Part shown: positions 15,692 to 23,347 of the stretch, piece after piece
Layout: each line of letters opens with the position of its first letter
Position numbering within the stretch: position 1 is the first letter of the stretch
From: Actinomycetota bacterium
GTDB taxonomy: Bacteria; Actinomycetota; Thermoleophilia; Gaiellales; Gaiellaceae
Direction: 5' to 3'
Length of the DNA stretch: 58,418 nt
Assembly (NCBI GenBank): GCA_004366385.1
Contig: ML178780.1
Coordinates: 9,449-67,866 of the forward strand
Position numbers and translations under genes: made by a program
The notes under the pieces: model-generated
Databases searched by the model: none
Told to the model about the DNA's origin: nothing
What the model saw: the letters and a program-made list of their open reading frames with translations, nothing else

Positions 15692-15716
15692 ACCTTGTGG
15701 CTCAGAGCCACAAGGT
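15692..15716. repeat. Perfect 25-base palindrome, copy 1
   Basis: Twelve-base arms ACCTTGTGGCTC and GAGCCACAAGGT flank a single central A. It lies between the stop of the NTF2-like gene and the start of the helicase gene, both on the minus strand. The central 23 bases recur in reverse complement inside rmlD (32639-32661). It could be an operator, a terminator hairpin or a member of an iterated palindromic repeat family. Confidence 0.85.
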
Positions 15717-15718
15717 GG

Positions 15719-16111
15719 CTAGGTGTGCGCTTCGGAGCTCGGGGACGGCACCGGGCGGAAGCCGGCGCACGTGAGTGTCAGCGAGGCGATCCGGCCGCCC
15801 TCGACCACCGCGTAGCCCGTGTGCTCGTTGAGCTGCCAGCCCGACTTCGGATCGCGGCCGCGGAAGCGGTAGCGGACGCGCAGGCGATCGGCGATCTGGA
15901 CGGCGTCGCGTTCCAGCAGCTCGAACGGCTCCAGCGGCTCGAGCCACGCACGGTACCGCTCCGCCGCCTCGCCCGCGGAGCGGTGCTCGCGCAGCCGGTG
16001 CGGGGTAAGGACGTCGAACGTCGCCTCGGGCGCGAAGCAGGCCTCGATCGCCTCGTAGTCGCGGGCGGCGACGGCCTCGAGGAGCGCCTCGCCGGCCTCG
16101 ACGAGCGTCAC
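15719..16111 (-). CDS. NTF2/SnoaL-like protein
   Basis: 130-residue protein of the NTF2-like (cone-shaped alpha+beta) fold: an N-terminal helix pair A-L-L-E-A-V-A-A-R-D-Y-E-A-I-E-A-C-F-A-P-E-A-T-F-D-V, then strands ending with G-G-R-I-A-S-L-T-L-T-C-A-G-F-R-P-V. This fold serves isomerases, polyketide cyclases and simple ligand-binding proteins; the role is unknown. GTG at 16111 overlaps the thioredoxin stop, so the two are co-translated and may work together. Confidence 0.75.
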   Translation of the reverse strand: MTLVEAGEALLEAVAARDYEAIEACFAPEATFDVLTPHRLREHRSAGEAAERYRAWLEPLEPFELLERDAVQIADRLRVRYRFRGRDPKSGWQLNEHTGYAVVEGGRIASLTLTCAGFRPVPSPSSEAHT

Positions 16112-16416
16112 AGCCACGGCTCGAAGTCTCGCTCGTACGTCGCACGCGGCTGCGCGCCGTGAACCGTCGCGCGCGGCTCGCCGCCGGCGAAGAGCATCAC
16201 CGTCGGGAGCGCGAGCACGCCGTAGCGGCCCGGGACGGCGCGACTCTCGTCGATGTCCAGCTTCACGAGCCGGACGCCGCGCTCCTCGGCGATCGCGACG
16301 AGGTGCGGCTCGATCGCGTCGCACGGTTTGCACCAGGGCGCGGAGAACTCGACGATGACGGGCTCCGGCGAGGCGAGCACCTCGTCCGCGAAGGTGGCGT
16401 CGGTGACCTCGTCCAC
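16108..16416 (-). CDS. Thioredoxin
   Basis: 102-residue single-domain thioredoxin with active-site W-C29-K-P-C32, the conserved A-P-W before it, and the cis-proline segment L-P-T-V-M-L-F near residue 70. No signal peptide is seen, so it is cytoplasmic. The Lys in the WCKPC loop (Gly in classic thioredoxin) occurs in various thioredoxin-like proteins. The GTG start is preceded by TACGAT six bases upstream, with no Shine-Dalgarno. Confidence 0.88.
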   Translation of the reverse strand: MDEVTDATFADEVLASPEPVIVEFSAPWCKPCDAIEPHLVAIAEERGVRLVKLDIDESRAVPGRYGVLALPTVMLFAGGEPRATVHGAQPRATYERDFEPWL

Positions 16417-16422
16417 GGCGCC

Positions 16423-16428
16423 ATCGTA
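16423..16428 (-). promoter_or_regulatory. Putative -10 box of thioredoxin gene (leaderless)
   Basis: On the minus strand TACGAT ends six bases before the GTG at 16416. Confidence 0.45.
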
Positions 16429-16454
16429 GGGGCGAGGCGCGGTCGCCCTCCGTC

Positions 16455-16925
16455 TCAGCGGCCCGGCTGCCAGACCATCAGCACGAGCACTGCGAGGAAC
16501 AGGACGCCGGACGCGTAGTTCGCGCCGCGTGAGAGCGGGTCGTCGAGCAGCCGCCGGAGCTCCGCCGTCGGCTCGCGGCTATCCCGGGCGAGCTCGGCCG
16601 CGAGCTTCCGTGCGCGCTTCGGGCGCTGCCCGCCGACGGCGCCCAGGAGCACCGAGCCGAGGAAGAGCGCGAGCGACGCGAGCAGCCACGGCGCCCCGAG
16701 CTGCTCGATCTCGTTCGCGAGCCACAGCCCGGCTGTGACAACGAGCACCGTGCCCGCGACGACGACGAGCGCCCCGACCCGGGCCGGCCCGAGCACGAGC
16801 GCGATCTCGCTCGGAAGCGTGCGGCGGCGGCCGGCCTCGAAGGCGATCGCGGCCACGAGCACGCCTCCGAACACGAGCAGCGCGCCCAGCAGGTGGACGA
16901 GGAGGCCGACTTCGTACGGCGTCAC
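16455..16925 (-). CDS. Four-helix membrane protein, DUF2269-like
   Basis: 156-residue integral membrane protein with about four hydrophobic segments (around residues 5-28, 46-68, 78-96 and 135-152) and a charged loop (K-R-A-R-K-L-A-A-E-L-A-R-D) between the third and fourth. The opening Y-E-V-G-L-L-V-H-L-L-G-A-L-L-V-F-G-G resembles DUF2269/integral membrane proteins of unknown role. It is divergent from the molybdoenzyme operon; the start is GTG with TAGAAC six bases upstream. A link to that operon is possible but unproven. Confidence 0.65.
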   Translation of the reverse strand: MTPYEVGLLVHLLGALLVFGGVLVAAIAFEAGRRRTLPSEIALVLGPARVGALVVVAGTVLVVTAGLWLANEIEQLGAPWLLASLALFLGSVLLGAVGGQRPKRARKLAAELARDSREPTAELRRLLDDPLSRGANYASGVLFLAVLVLMVWQPGR

Positions 16926-16963
16926 GCCGCCGTTCTAGCGGGTTTCGGCGCGCGGGTTTCTAC

Positions 16964-16983
16964 GGAGCCGCCTCCGCGGCTCC
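16964..16983. promoter_or_regulatory. Hairpin upstream of the molybdoenzyme operon
   Basis: GGAGCCGC and GCGGCTCC form a perfect eight-base-pair stem with a CTCC loop, between the divergent membrane-protein gene and the alpha-subunit gene. It could be an operator or a hairpin in the 5' leader of the operon. No canonical -10 box was found for the operon. Confidence 0.45.
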
Positions 16984-17024
16984 GCCGATGCCCCTGCCGA
17001 CGGCGGTCGCGAGTCTGTCGCTCG

Positions 17025-20000
17025 ATGGCCCGGCTTTCGCGGAGGCAGCTGCTCAAGCGTGCGGTGGTCACCGGCTCGGCGGTCGGGCTCGCAGACCTGT
17101 TTCTCCCCGCGCAGTACCTGACGCCAGCCCACGCGCAGGCCGGGGGCAGGGCCGTGCGGATCACGAACCCGCTGGCGCAGATGCCGGACCGCAGCTGGGA
17201 GCGGATCTACCGCGACCAGTTCGCCGAGGACGGCTCCTTCGTCTTCACGTGCGCGCCGAACGACACCCACAACTGCCTGCTTCGCGCGCACCTGAAGAAC
17301 GGGGTCATCGTCCGCATCAGCCCGACCTACGGCTACGGGCAGGCGAAGGACCTGGACGGGAACCAGGCGTCGCACCGCTGGGACCCGCGGATCTGCCAGA
17401 AGGGCCTCATCCTCGGCCGCCGGATCTACGGCGACCGCCGCGTGAAGGCGCCGACGATCCGCAAGGGCTTCAAGGAGTGGGCGGACGCCGGCTTCCCCCG
17501 CCGCGACGACGGCACGCCGAGGATGGACACGACGAAGCGTGGGTACGACGAGTGGCTCCAGATCTCGTGGGAGGAGGCCTTCGAGATCGCCGCGCGGACG
17601 ATCGAGAACGTCGCTGCGACCTACAACGGCGAGGACGGCGCCGACAGGCTCCGCGAGCAGGGCTACGAGCCGGCGATGGTCGAGGCGATGCACGGCGCAG
17701 GCGTGCAGGCGATCAAGATGCGCGGCGGCATGCCGCTGCTCGGCGTGGGGCGGGTGTTCGGCTTCTACCGCTTCGCGAACATGCTCGCGCTCCTCGACCG
17801 CAGGCAGCGGCCCGATGTCCCCGACGAGGAGGTCGTCGGCAGCCGTGCCTTCGACAACTACGCGTGGCACACGGACCTGCCGCCCGGCCACCCGATGGTG
17901 ACCGGCAGCCAGACGGTCGACTTCGACCTCTTCGCCGTGGAGCACACGAAGCTCCTCGTCCTCATCGGGATGAACTGGATCTGCACGAAGATGCCGGACG
18001 GGCACTGGATCGGCGACGCCCGCCTGAAGGGCACGCGGGTGATCGTGATCTCTGCGGACTACATGCCGACCGCGAACAAGGCGGACGAGTTCGTGATCCT
18101 CCGCCCCGGCACCGATGCGGCCTTCCTGCTCGGGGTCGCGCGCGAGCTGATCTCGAAGGGGCTGTACGACCGCGAGGCCGTGATCGAGCGGACGGACCTG
18201 CCGCTGCTCGTCCGCCTCGACACGGGCGAGCGGCTGCGCGCGGACGACGTCTTCCCCGGCTACCGGCAGGCCAGGCTCGAGAACTACGTCGCGCTCAAGA
18301 CCGTGGAGGAGCTCGCCGCCCCGCCCGCCCCCCCGTTCACCGCCGGCGCACAGGTCGTCCCGACCGAGCTCCGGCAGCAGTGGGGCGACTTCACGTACTG
18401 GGACCGCGAGGCCGGTGGCCCGGCCGCGGTGTCCCGTGACGAGGTGGGCGCGCGCTTCGCCGGCGACCCTGCGCTCCGCGGGACCTTCGACGTGCAGCTC
18501 GCGGACGGGACGACCGTGCAGGCGCGCACCGCGTTCTCGCTGCTCGAGGAGTACCTGGACGAGAACTTCGACGTGCAGACGACGTCGGAGGTCTGCAACG
18601 TCGACCCGCAGGCGATCCGCAGCCTCGCCCGCCAGCTCGCCGCGAACAAGCGCAACGCCCAGCTCGCCGCCGGCATGGGCCCGAACCACTACTTCAACGC
18701 CGACCTCTTCGGCCGCGTCCACTTCCTCGTCGCCGCGCTCACCGACAACATCGGCCACTTCTCCGGCAACGTCGGGAGCTACGCGGGGAACTACCGCGGT
18801 TCGCTCTTCCAGGCGATGGGCCAGTGGATCGCCGAGAACCCGTTCGATCAGGAGCCCGACCTCTCGAAGCCCGCGCGCGTGAAGCGCTACTACAAGGCCG
18901 AGTCGGCGCACTACTGGAACTACGGCGAGCGGCCGCTCGTCTCGCCGAAGGAGATCATCACCGGCGACAGCCACATGCCGACGCCGACCAAGCTCATCTG
19001 GTTCGGCAACTCGAACTCGCTGCTCGGCAACGCGAAGTGGTCGTTCGACGTGGTGAAGAACACGCTGCCGCGGCAGGACGCGATCTTCTGCAACGAGTGG
19101 CACTGGACGAGCTCGTGCGAGTACTCGGACCTCGTCTTCCCGGCCGACTCGTGGGCCGAGTTCAAGCTCCCGGACATGACCGCGAGCTGCACGAACCCGT
19201 TCCTGCTCGCGTTCCCGGAGTCGCCGCTCGAGCGCATCCACGACACGCGCTCGGACTACGAGATCCTCGCTGGCGTGGCCGCCGCGCTCGCGGAGGCCGT
19301 GGACGAGCCGCGGATGGAGGCGTACTGGAGAGGCATTCTCGACGGGAACCCGCGCCCCTATCTCCAGCGTGTGCTCGCAGGCTCGAATGCGACCCGCGGG
19401 GTCCTCTTCGACGACCTTCACGAGAGCTGCTCGGAGGGCGTGCCGCTGCTGCTGAACGCCCGCACGTACCCCCGACATGCGGGCTGGGAGCAGCGCCAGG
19501 AGGACAAGCCCTGGTACACGCCCACCGGGCGGCTCGAGTTCTACCGCCCCGAGCCCGAGTGGCAGGCCGCCGGGGAGTCGCTGCCCGTCTGGCGTGAGCC
19601 GGTGGACGCGACGTTCTACGAGCCGAACGCGATCCTCGCCAACCGCGGGCACCCGTCGATCCGGCCGCGCTCGCCGGAGGACTACGGCGTGCCGGAGTCC
19701 CAGGACGACGTCGAGACCCGCCAGTACCGGAACGTCGTCCGCACCTGGCAGGAGCTGAAGCTCTCGAAGCACCCGCTGACGGAGAGGGACCCCGCGTATC
19801 GGTTCGTCTTCCAGACGCCGAAGTACCGCTGGGGCGCGCACTCGACCGCGGTCGACTCGGACTGGATCGCGATGCTCTTCGGCCCCTTCGGCGACCCCTA
19901 CCGCCGCGACCCGCGGACGCCGTGGACCGGCGAGGCGTACGCGGAGATCAACCCGCGCGACGCGAGCGAGCTCGGGATCAGGGACGGCGACTACATCTGG

Positions 20001-20531
20001 CTCGACGCCGATCCCGAGGACCGCCCGTACCGCGGCGCTTCCTCCCGCGACGAGTTCCACGACGTCGCCCGCGTGATGATGCGCGTGCGGATCTTCTCCG
20101 GGATGCCGCGCGGCGTGATCCGGACGTGGTTCAACATGTACGCGGCCACGCCGGGAACGGTGCAGGCGCAGAAGGACGTGCCCGGCGGCCCCGCGCAGAA
20201 CCCGGACACGAGCTACGTCGCGCTCTTCCGCCACGGCAGCCACCAGTCCGCGACGCGCGCGTACCTGCGCCCGACCCAGATGACCGACTCGATGACGCGG
20301 AAGGCGTACTTCGGGCAGGTCATCGGCACCGGCTTCGAGGCCGACGTGCACTCACCCTCCGGCGCCCCGAAGGAGGGCTTCGTGAAGGTGGAGAAGGCGG
20401 AGAAGGGAGGCCCGGACGGCGACGGCGAGTGGAGGCCGCTCGCGCTCGGCCTCCGCCCCGACGACCCTTCTCAGGCGATGGAGGCGTACCTCGCGGGCGA
20501 GTTCGTCTCCCGGAAGCGGAAGGGCGCCTGA
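17025..20531 (+). CDS. Exported molybdopterin oxidoreductase alpha subunit (NarG/NxrA/EbdA-like)
   Basis: 1168-residue catalytic subunit of a type II DMSO reductase-family enzyme. Residues 5-11 are a twin-arginine motif (S-R-R-Q-L-L-K) followed by a hydrophobic stretch and A-H-A-Q-A, so the folded enzyme is exported by Tat. The Fe-S (FS0) motif is C76-x3-D80-x3-C84-x39-C124; E. coli NarG has His-Cys-Cys-Cys at these places. F-D277-N-Y-A-W-H-T-D284-L-P-P matches the NarG region holding the molybdenum-ligating Asp. Relatives reduce nitrate, chlorate or selenate, or oxidise nitrite, ethylbenzene or dimethyl sulfide; the substrate cannot be read from sequence. ATG 17025 is chosen because it places the Tat motif at the N-terminus. 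beta follows after three bases. Confidence 0.9.
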   Translation: MARLSRRQLLKRAVVTGSAVGLADLFLPAQYLTPAHAQAGGRAVRITNPLAQMPDRSWERIYRDQFAEDGSFVFTCAPNDTHNCLLRAHLKNGVIVRISPTYGYGQAKDLDGNQASHRWDPRICQKGLILGRRIYGDRRVKAPTIRKGFKEWADAGFPRRDDGTPRMDTTKRGYDEWLQISWEEAFEIAARTIENVAATYNGEDGADRLREQGYEPAMVEAMHGAGVQAIKMRGGMPLLGVGRVFGFYRFANMLALLDRRQRPDVPDEEVVGSRAFDNYAWHTDLPPGHPMVTGSQTVDFDLFAVEHTKLLVLIGMNWICTKMPDGHWIGDARLKGTRVIVISADYMPTANKADEFVILRPGTDAAFLLGVARELISKGLYDREAVIERTDLPLLVRLDTGERLRADDVFPGYRQARLENYVALKTVEELAAPPAPPFTAGAQVVPTELRQQWGDFTYWDREAGGPAAVSRDEVGARFAGDPALRGTFDVQLADGTTVQARTAFSLLEEYLDENFDVQTTSEVCNVDPQAIRSLARQLAANKRNAQLAAGMGPNHYFNADLFGRVHFLVAALTDNIGHFSGNVGSYAGNYRGSLFQAMGQWIAENPFDQEPDLSKPARVKRYYKAESAHYWNYGERPLVSPKEIITGDSHMPTPTKLIWFGNSNSLLGNAKWSFDVVKNTLPRQDAIFCNEWHWTSSCEYSDLVFPADSWAEFKLPDMTASCTNPFLLAFPESPLERIHDTRSDYEILAGVAAALAEAVDEPRMEAYWRGILDGNPRPYLQRVLAGSNATRGVLFDDLHESCSEGVPLLLNARTYPRHAGWEQRQEDKPWYTPTGRLEFYRPEPEWQAAGESLPVWREPVDATFYEPNAILANRGHPSIRPRSPEDYGVPESQDDVETRQYRNVVRTWQELKLSKHPLTERDPAYRFVFQTPKYRWGAHSTAVDSDWIAMLFGPFGDPYRRDPRTPWTGEAYAEINPRDASELGIRDGDYIWLDADPEDRPYRGASSRDEFHDVARVMMRVRIFSGMPRGVIRTWFNMYAATPGTVQAQKDVPGGPAQNPDTSYVALFRHGSHQSATRAYLRPTQMTDSMTRKAYFGQVIGTGFEADVHSPSGAPKEGFVKVEKAEKGGPDGDGEWRPLALGLRPDDPSQAMEAYLAGEFVSRKRKGA

Positions 20532-20534
20532 GCG

Positions 20535-21683
20535 ATGGCGAAGGTGCGCAACTGGCAGCTCGGGCGGGACATGGAGTACCCGTTCGCCGCCGAGCGGCCG
20601 CCGAAGCAGTTCACGATGATCATGGACACCAACAAGTGCATCGCCTGCCAGAGCTGCACCATCGCCTGCAAGAGCACCTGGACCTGGGGGAAGGGCCAGG
20701 AGTTCATGCTCTGGAACAACATCGAGACGAAGCCGTACGGCTTCTACCCGACCGGCTGGGACGTCAACATCCTCGAGCTCCTCGGCGAGCAGTCCTGGGA
20801 GGGCGGCACCTACACCGGGGAGACCGTTTTCGAGGCGGCGCCGCCGGGCGAGCGCGTGCTCGGTTGGGCGCCGGCGGAGGAGGACTGGTCGCACCCGAAC
20901 ATCGGCGAGGACGAGCCGACCGGGAACGCGGAGGAGACGACCTACGTCCCCGACAACCCGCACTCGATGATGTGGATGTACTACCTGCAGCGGATCTGCA
21001 ACCACTGCACGTACCCGGCCTGCGTCGCCGCCTGTCCACGCGACGCGATCTACAAGCGGCCGGAGGACGGCATCGTCCTCGTCGACCAGACGCGCTGCCG
21101 CGGGTACCAGGAGTGCCTCACCGCGTGCCCGTACAAGAAGACGATGTTCAACCTCGAGACGCGCGTCTCGGAGAAGTGCATCGGCTGCTACCCGAAGCTC
21201 GAGCAGGGCCTCCAGACGCAGTGCACGACCGCCTGCATCGGGCGGCTCCGGCTCACGAACTACCTCTCGCCCCCCGACGAGGCCGACCCCCGCAAGCCCG
21301 CCGACTACCTCGTCCACATCCGCAAGCTCGCCCTCCCGATCTACCCGCAGCTCGGGCTGGAGCCGAACGTGTACTACATCCCGCCCGTCCACGTCCCCGT
21401 GAAGTACCTGACGCAGATGTTCGGGCCGGGTGTGCAGCGGGCGATCGACATCTACCGGAACGCGAAGGACGACCCGGAGCTCCTCGGCCTCCTCATGCTC
21501 TTCGGGTCGACGGAGCGGATCATGGACACGTGGGACGTGCGCGACGGGGTCGCGCGAGCGTACGACGAGGGGGGCGAGGAGATCGTCGCCGTCCCGCTGC
21601 GGGAGCCGACGTTCGTGCGGAAGTTCGAGTTCGCGACCGAGGTCGAGGGCCAGCCCGTGACCGGGTTCAGGCACAACACGTGA
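20535..21683 (+). CDS. Molybdoenzyme beta subunit, four Fe-S clusters (NarH/NxrB-like)
   Basis: 382-residue electron-transfer subunit. Four cysteine groups are visible: [11 protein letters not shown] (about residues 36-46), [14 protein letters not shown] (~156-169), [15 protein letters not shown] (~189-203), and C-I-G-C...C-T-T-A-C-I-G-R. In the third the second cysteine is replaced by Tyr (Trp in NarH), the mark of a [3Fe-4S] cluster. It passes electrons between the alpha subunit and the haem subunit. There is no signal peptide of its own, so it probably rides with alpha through Tat. The [16 protein letters not shown] start is typical for NarH/NxrB/DdhB. Confidence 0.93.
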   Translation: MAKVRNWQLGRDMEYPFAAERPPKQFTMIMDTNKCIACQSCTIACKSTWTWGKGQEFMLWNNIETKPYGFYPTGWDVNILELLGEQSWEGGTYTGETVFEAAPPGERVLGWAPAEEDWSHPNIGEDEPTGNAEETTYVPDNPHSMMWMYYLQRICNHCTYPACVAACPRDAIYKRPEDGIVLVDQTRCRGYQECLTACPYKKTMFNLETRVSEKCIGCYPKLEQGLQTQCTTACIGRLRLTNYLSPPDEADPRKPADYLVHIRKLALPIYPQLGLEPNVYYIPPVHVPVKYLTQMFGPGVQRAIDIYRNAKDDPELLGLLMLFGSTERIMDTWDVRDGVARAYDEGGEEIVAVPLREPTFVRKFEFATEVEGQPVTGFRHNT

Positions 21684-21690
21684 GGCGGCG

Positions 21691-22608
21691 ATGAGCGACG
21701 CGAAGATCACCCGCAAGGACGCGCTCGTGTACGGCGGCGCCGCGGCGGGCGGGCTGGTCGTGGGCGGCGCGGCCGTCGCCGGGCTCGCCGCGGGCGTGGA
21801 GGCGAGGAAGCTCCCGCAGCCGCTCGAGGGCGTCGAGATCTCGGCTCCTATCGTCGACGGCGACCTCCCGGTCGAGGATCCGTCCGCAGATGCCTGGCGC
21901 CAGGCGCAGCGGGTCCGCGTGCCGCTCGTCCCGCAGCAGCTCGTCCCGCCGTACCTCGAACAGGGCCACGTCGACGAGCTCCTCGTACGTGCGCTGCACG
22001 ACGGCAGCGACCTCGCGCTCCTGCTCGAGTGGGACGACCGCGACGTCGACGACCTCGACGGCATCCGCCGCTACCACGACGCCGTCGCCGTCCAGCTCGC
22101 CGCGACCGCCGGCGCCACGCTGCCGCCGCTGACCATGGGTGGGCCGGGCGCGCCCGTCCACATCCTCCAGTGGCGCGCGACGTGGCAGCGGGACATCGAC
22201 TCCGGCGGGAAGACCGGGGTCGAGCAGATCTACCCCGAGGTCGTGCACGACGTGATGCCGGACGACGTGCTGCCTCCGGAGACGGCGCAGCTGTACTGGG
22301 TGGGGCGCGAGGCCGGGAACCCGCTCTCGCTCCAGAACCGGGTGACCCCCGTGGAGGAGATCGTCGCCGAGGGGTTCGGCACCGTGACTCACCTCACCGA
22401 GCAGACGGCCCGCGGGCACGGGAACCACGAGGACGGAGGGTGGAGCGTCGTCGTCTCCTTCCCGCTCGCCCGCGCGGGCGCCGGCTCGCGGATGGAGCCG
22501 GGCTCGCGGTGGCCGGCGGCCTTCGCGGTGTGGCTCGGGTCGGAGGAGAACCGCGGCGGGCGCAAGCACATCTCCGACTGGCAGACCATCGCCCTGGAGG
22601 CGCAGTGA
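21691..22608 (+). CDS. Haem b gamma subunit, ethylbenzene dehydrogenase/NxrC-like
   Basis: 305-residue protein of the EB_dh haem-binding family. Residues ~10-38 form a glycine/alanine-rich hydrophobic stretch preceded by T-R-K-D (signal or anchor; only a weak twin-Arg-like pair). In EbdC haem b is ligated by Met and Lys. Plausible equivalents here are Met149 in L-T-M-G-G-P-G and Lys292 in G-R-K-H-I-S-D-W-Q, which sits in the family's conserved C-terminal motif. It would pass electrons to or from an extracytoplasmic carrier. No NarI-type membrane cytochrome b gene is present, which favours an outward-facing enzyme. Confidence 0.82.
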   Translation: MSDAKITRKDALVYGGAAAGGLVVGGAAVAGLAAGVEARKLPQPLEGVEISAPIVDGDLPVEDPSADAWRQAQRVRVPLVPQQLVPPYLEQGHVDELLVRALHDGSDLALLLEWDDRDVDDLDGIRRYHDAVAVQLAATAGATLPPLTMGGPGAPVHILQWRATWQRDIDSGGKTGVEQIYPEVVHDVMPDDVLPPETAQLYWVGREAGNPLSLQNRVTPVEEIVAEGFGTVTHLTEQTARGHGNHEDGGWSVVVSFPLARAGAGSRMEPGSRWPAAFAVWLGSEENRGGRKHISDWQTIALEAQ

Positions 22609-23279
22609 CGACGACGATCGTGCCCGACGTCGCCGCCGTGGCGCGGTGGCGGCTCCTGTCGATCGGGCTGAGCGTGCCGACCGAGGAGGGGCTCGCCGAG
22701 ATCGAGGCGCTCGCGGAGGCGCTGCGCGAGCGCGAGAGCTCGGTCGAGCTCGACGCGCTCCTCGCCGCCGTGCGCGCCGCGGACGTCGTCGACCTCCGCA
22801 GTTGGCACCAGGCCCTCTTCGGCGGCACCGTCGCCGTCCCCCCGTACGAGGGGAGCTACGAGCTCGATCCCATTCGCCAGGGGCGCGAGCTGGCCGACGT
22901 GGCCGCGTTCTACCGGGCCTTCGGCGCGGATGCGCACGGCCCGGCCTTCGAGCGCCCGGACCACGCCGGGTGCGAGCTCGAGTTCCTCGCCTATCTCGAG
23001 CTGCGACGGCTCGAGGCCGACGACGCGGACGCTGCGGTGCTGGACGACATCGCCGCGGCCTTCCTCCGCGACCACCCGGGACGCTGGCTGCCCGTGTTCT
23101 TCACCGAGCTTCGCGAGGCCGCCGCCGGGGCGCCGTTCTTCCACGCGCTCGCCCCGCTCGGCCTGCGTGCCGTGCGGGAGGAGCTCGAGCGCCGCGGCGT
23201 CGAGCCCAGCCCCGTACGGCCCCGCGCCGGCCGCCGCGCGCGGCTCCCGGTCGAGCGCGACTCCTTCGAGTGCGCCTGA
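22605..23279 (+). CDS. TorD/NarJ-like molybdoenzyme chaperone
   Basis: 224-residue all-helical protein of the TorD/DmsD/NarJ family, which binds the apo-alpha subunit and its Tat signal until the molybdenum cofactor is inserted. Features: W-R-L-L-S-I-G-L start, the P-Y-E-G-S-Y-E segment near residue 84, A-F-Y-R-A-F-G-A near residue 103, and P-D-H-A-G-C-E-L-E-F-L-A-Y-L, the family's P-D-H-x-x-x-E-L-x-F motif. GTG 22605 overlaps the gamma stop, so it is the last gene of the operon; a palindrome follows eight bases after its stop. Confidence 0.88.
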   Translation: MTTTIVPDVAAVARWRLLSIGLSVPTEEGLAEIEALAEALRERESSVELDALLAAVRAADVVDLRSWHQALFGGTVAVPPYEGSYELDPIRQGRELADVAAFYRAFGADAHGPAFERPDHAGCELEFLAYLELRRLEADDADAAVLDDIAAAFLRDHPGRWLPVFFTELREAAAGAPFFHALAPLGLRAVREELERRGVEPSPVRPRAGRRARLPVERDSFECA

Positions 23280-23287
23280 GCCGCCAA

Positions 23288-23302
23288 GTTACACGTTGTA
23301 AC
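23288..23302. repeat. GTTACA-CGT-TGTAAC palindrome, site 1
   Basis: Six-base arms with a three-base spacer, located between the convergent chaperone and glycosyltransferase genes. The same 15 bases occur exactly at 33480-33494, and a variant occurs at 33392-33406. AT-rich arms stand out against ~70 % GC. Candidate operator or small repeat. Confidence 0.75.
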
Positions 23303-23347
23303 GAAGTCGGCTCCTTCGGCCCCCCGCCCGCACGGGACGCACCGGGC

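Noticed and set aside
16935-20351. A 1138-codon open frame on the minus strand opposite the molybdoenzyme alpha gene
   Set aside because: It is an antisense shadow: Arg/Val/Leu-rich composition without motifs, opposite a gene with clear cofactor motifs. Very high GC leaves long frames open.
17025-23279. Classical respiratory nitrate reductase NarGHJI
   Set aside because: No narI-type cytochrome gene; the alpha subunit has a Tat export signal, and gamma is of the ethylbenzene dehydrogenase type. The more general class name is used instead.
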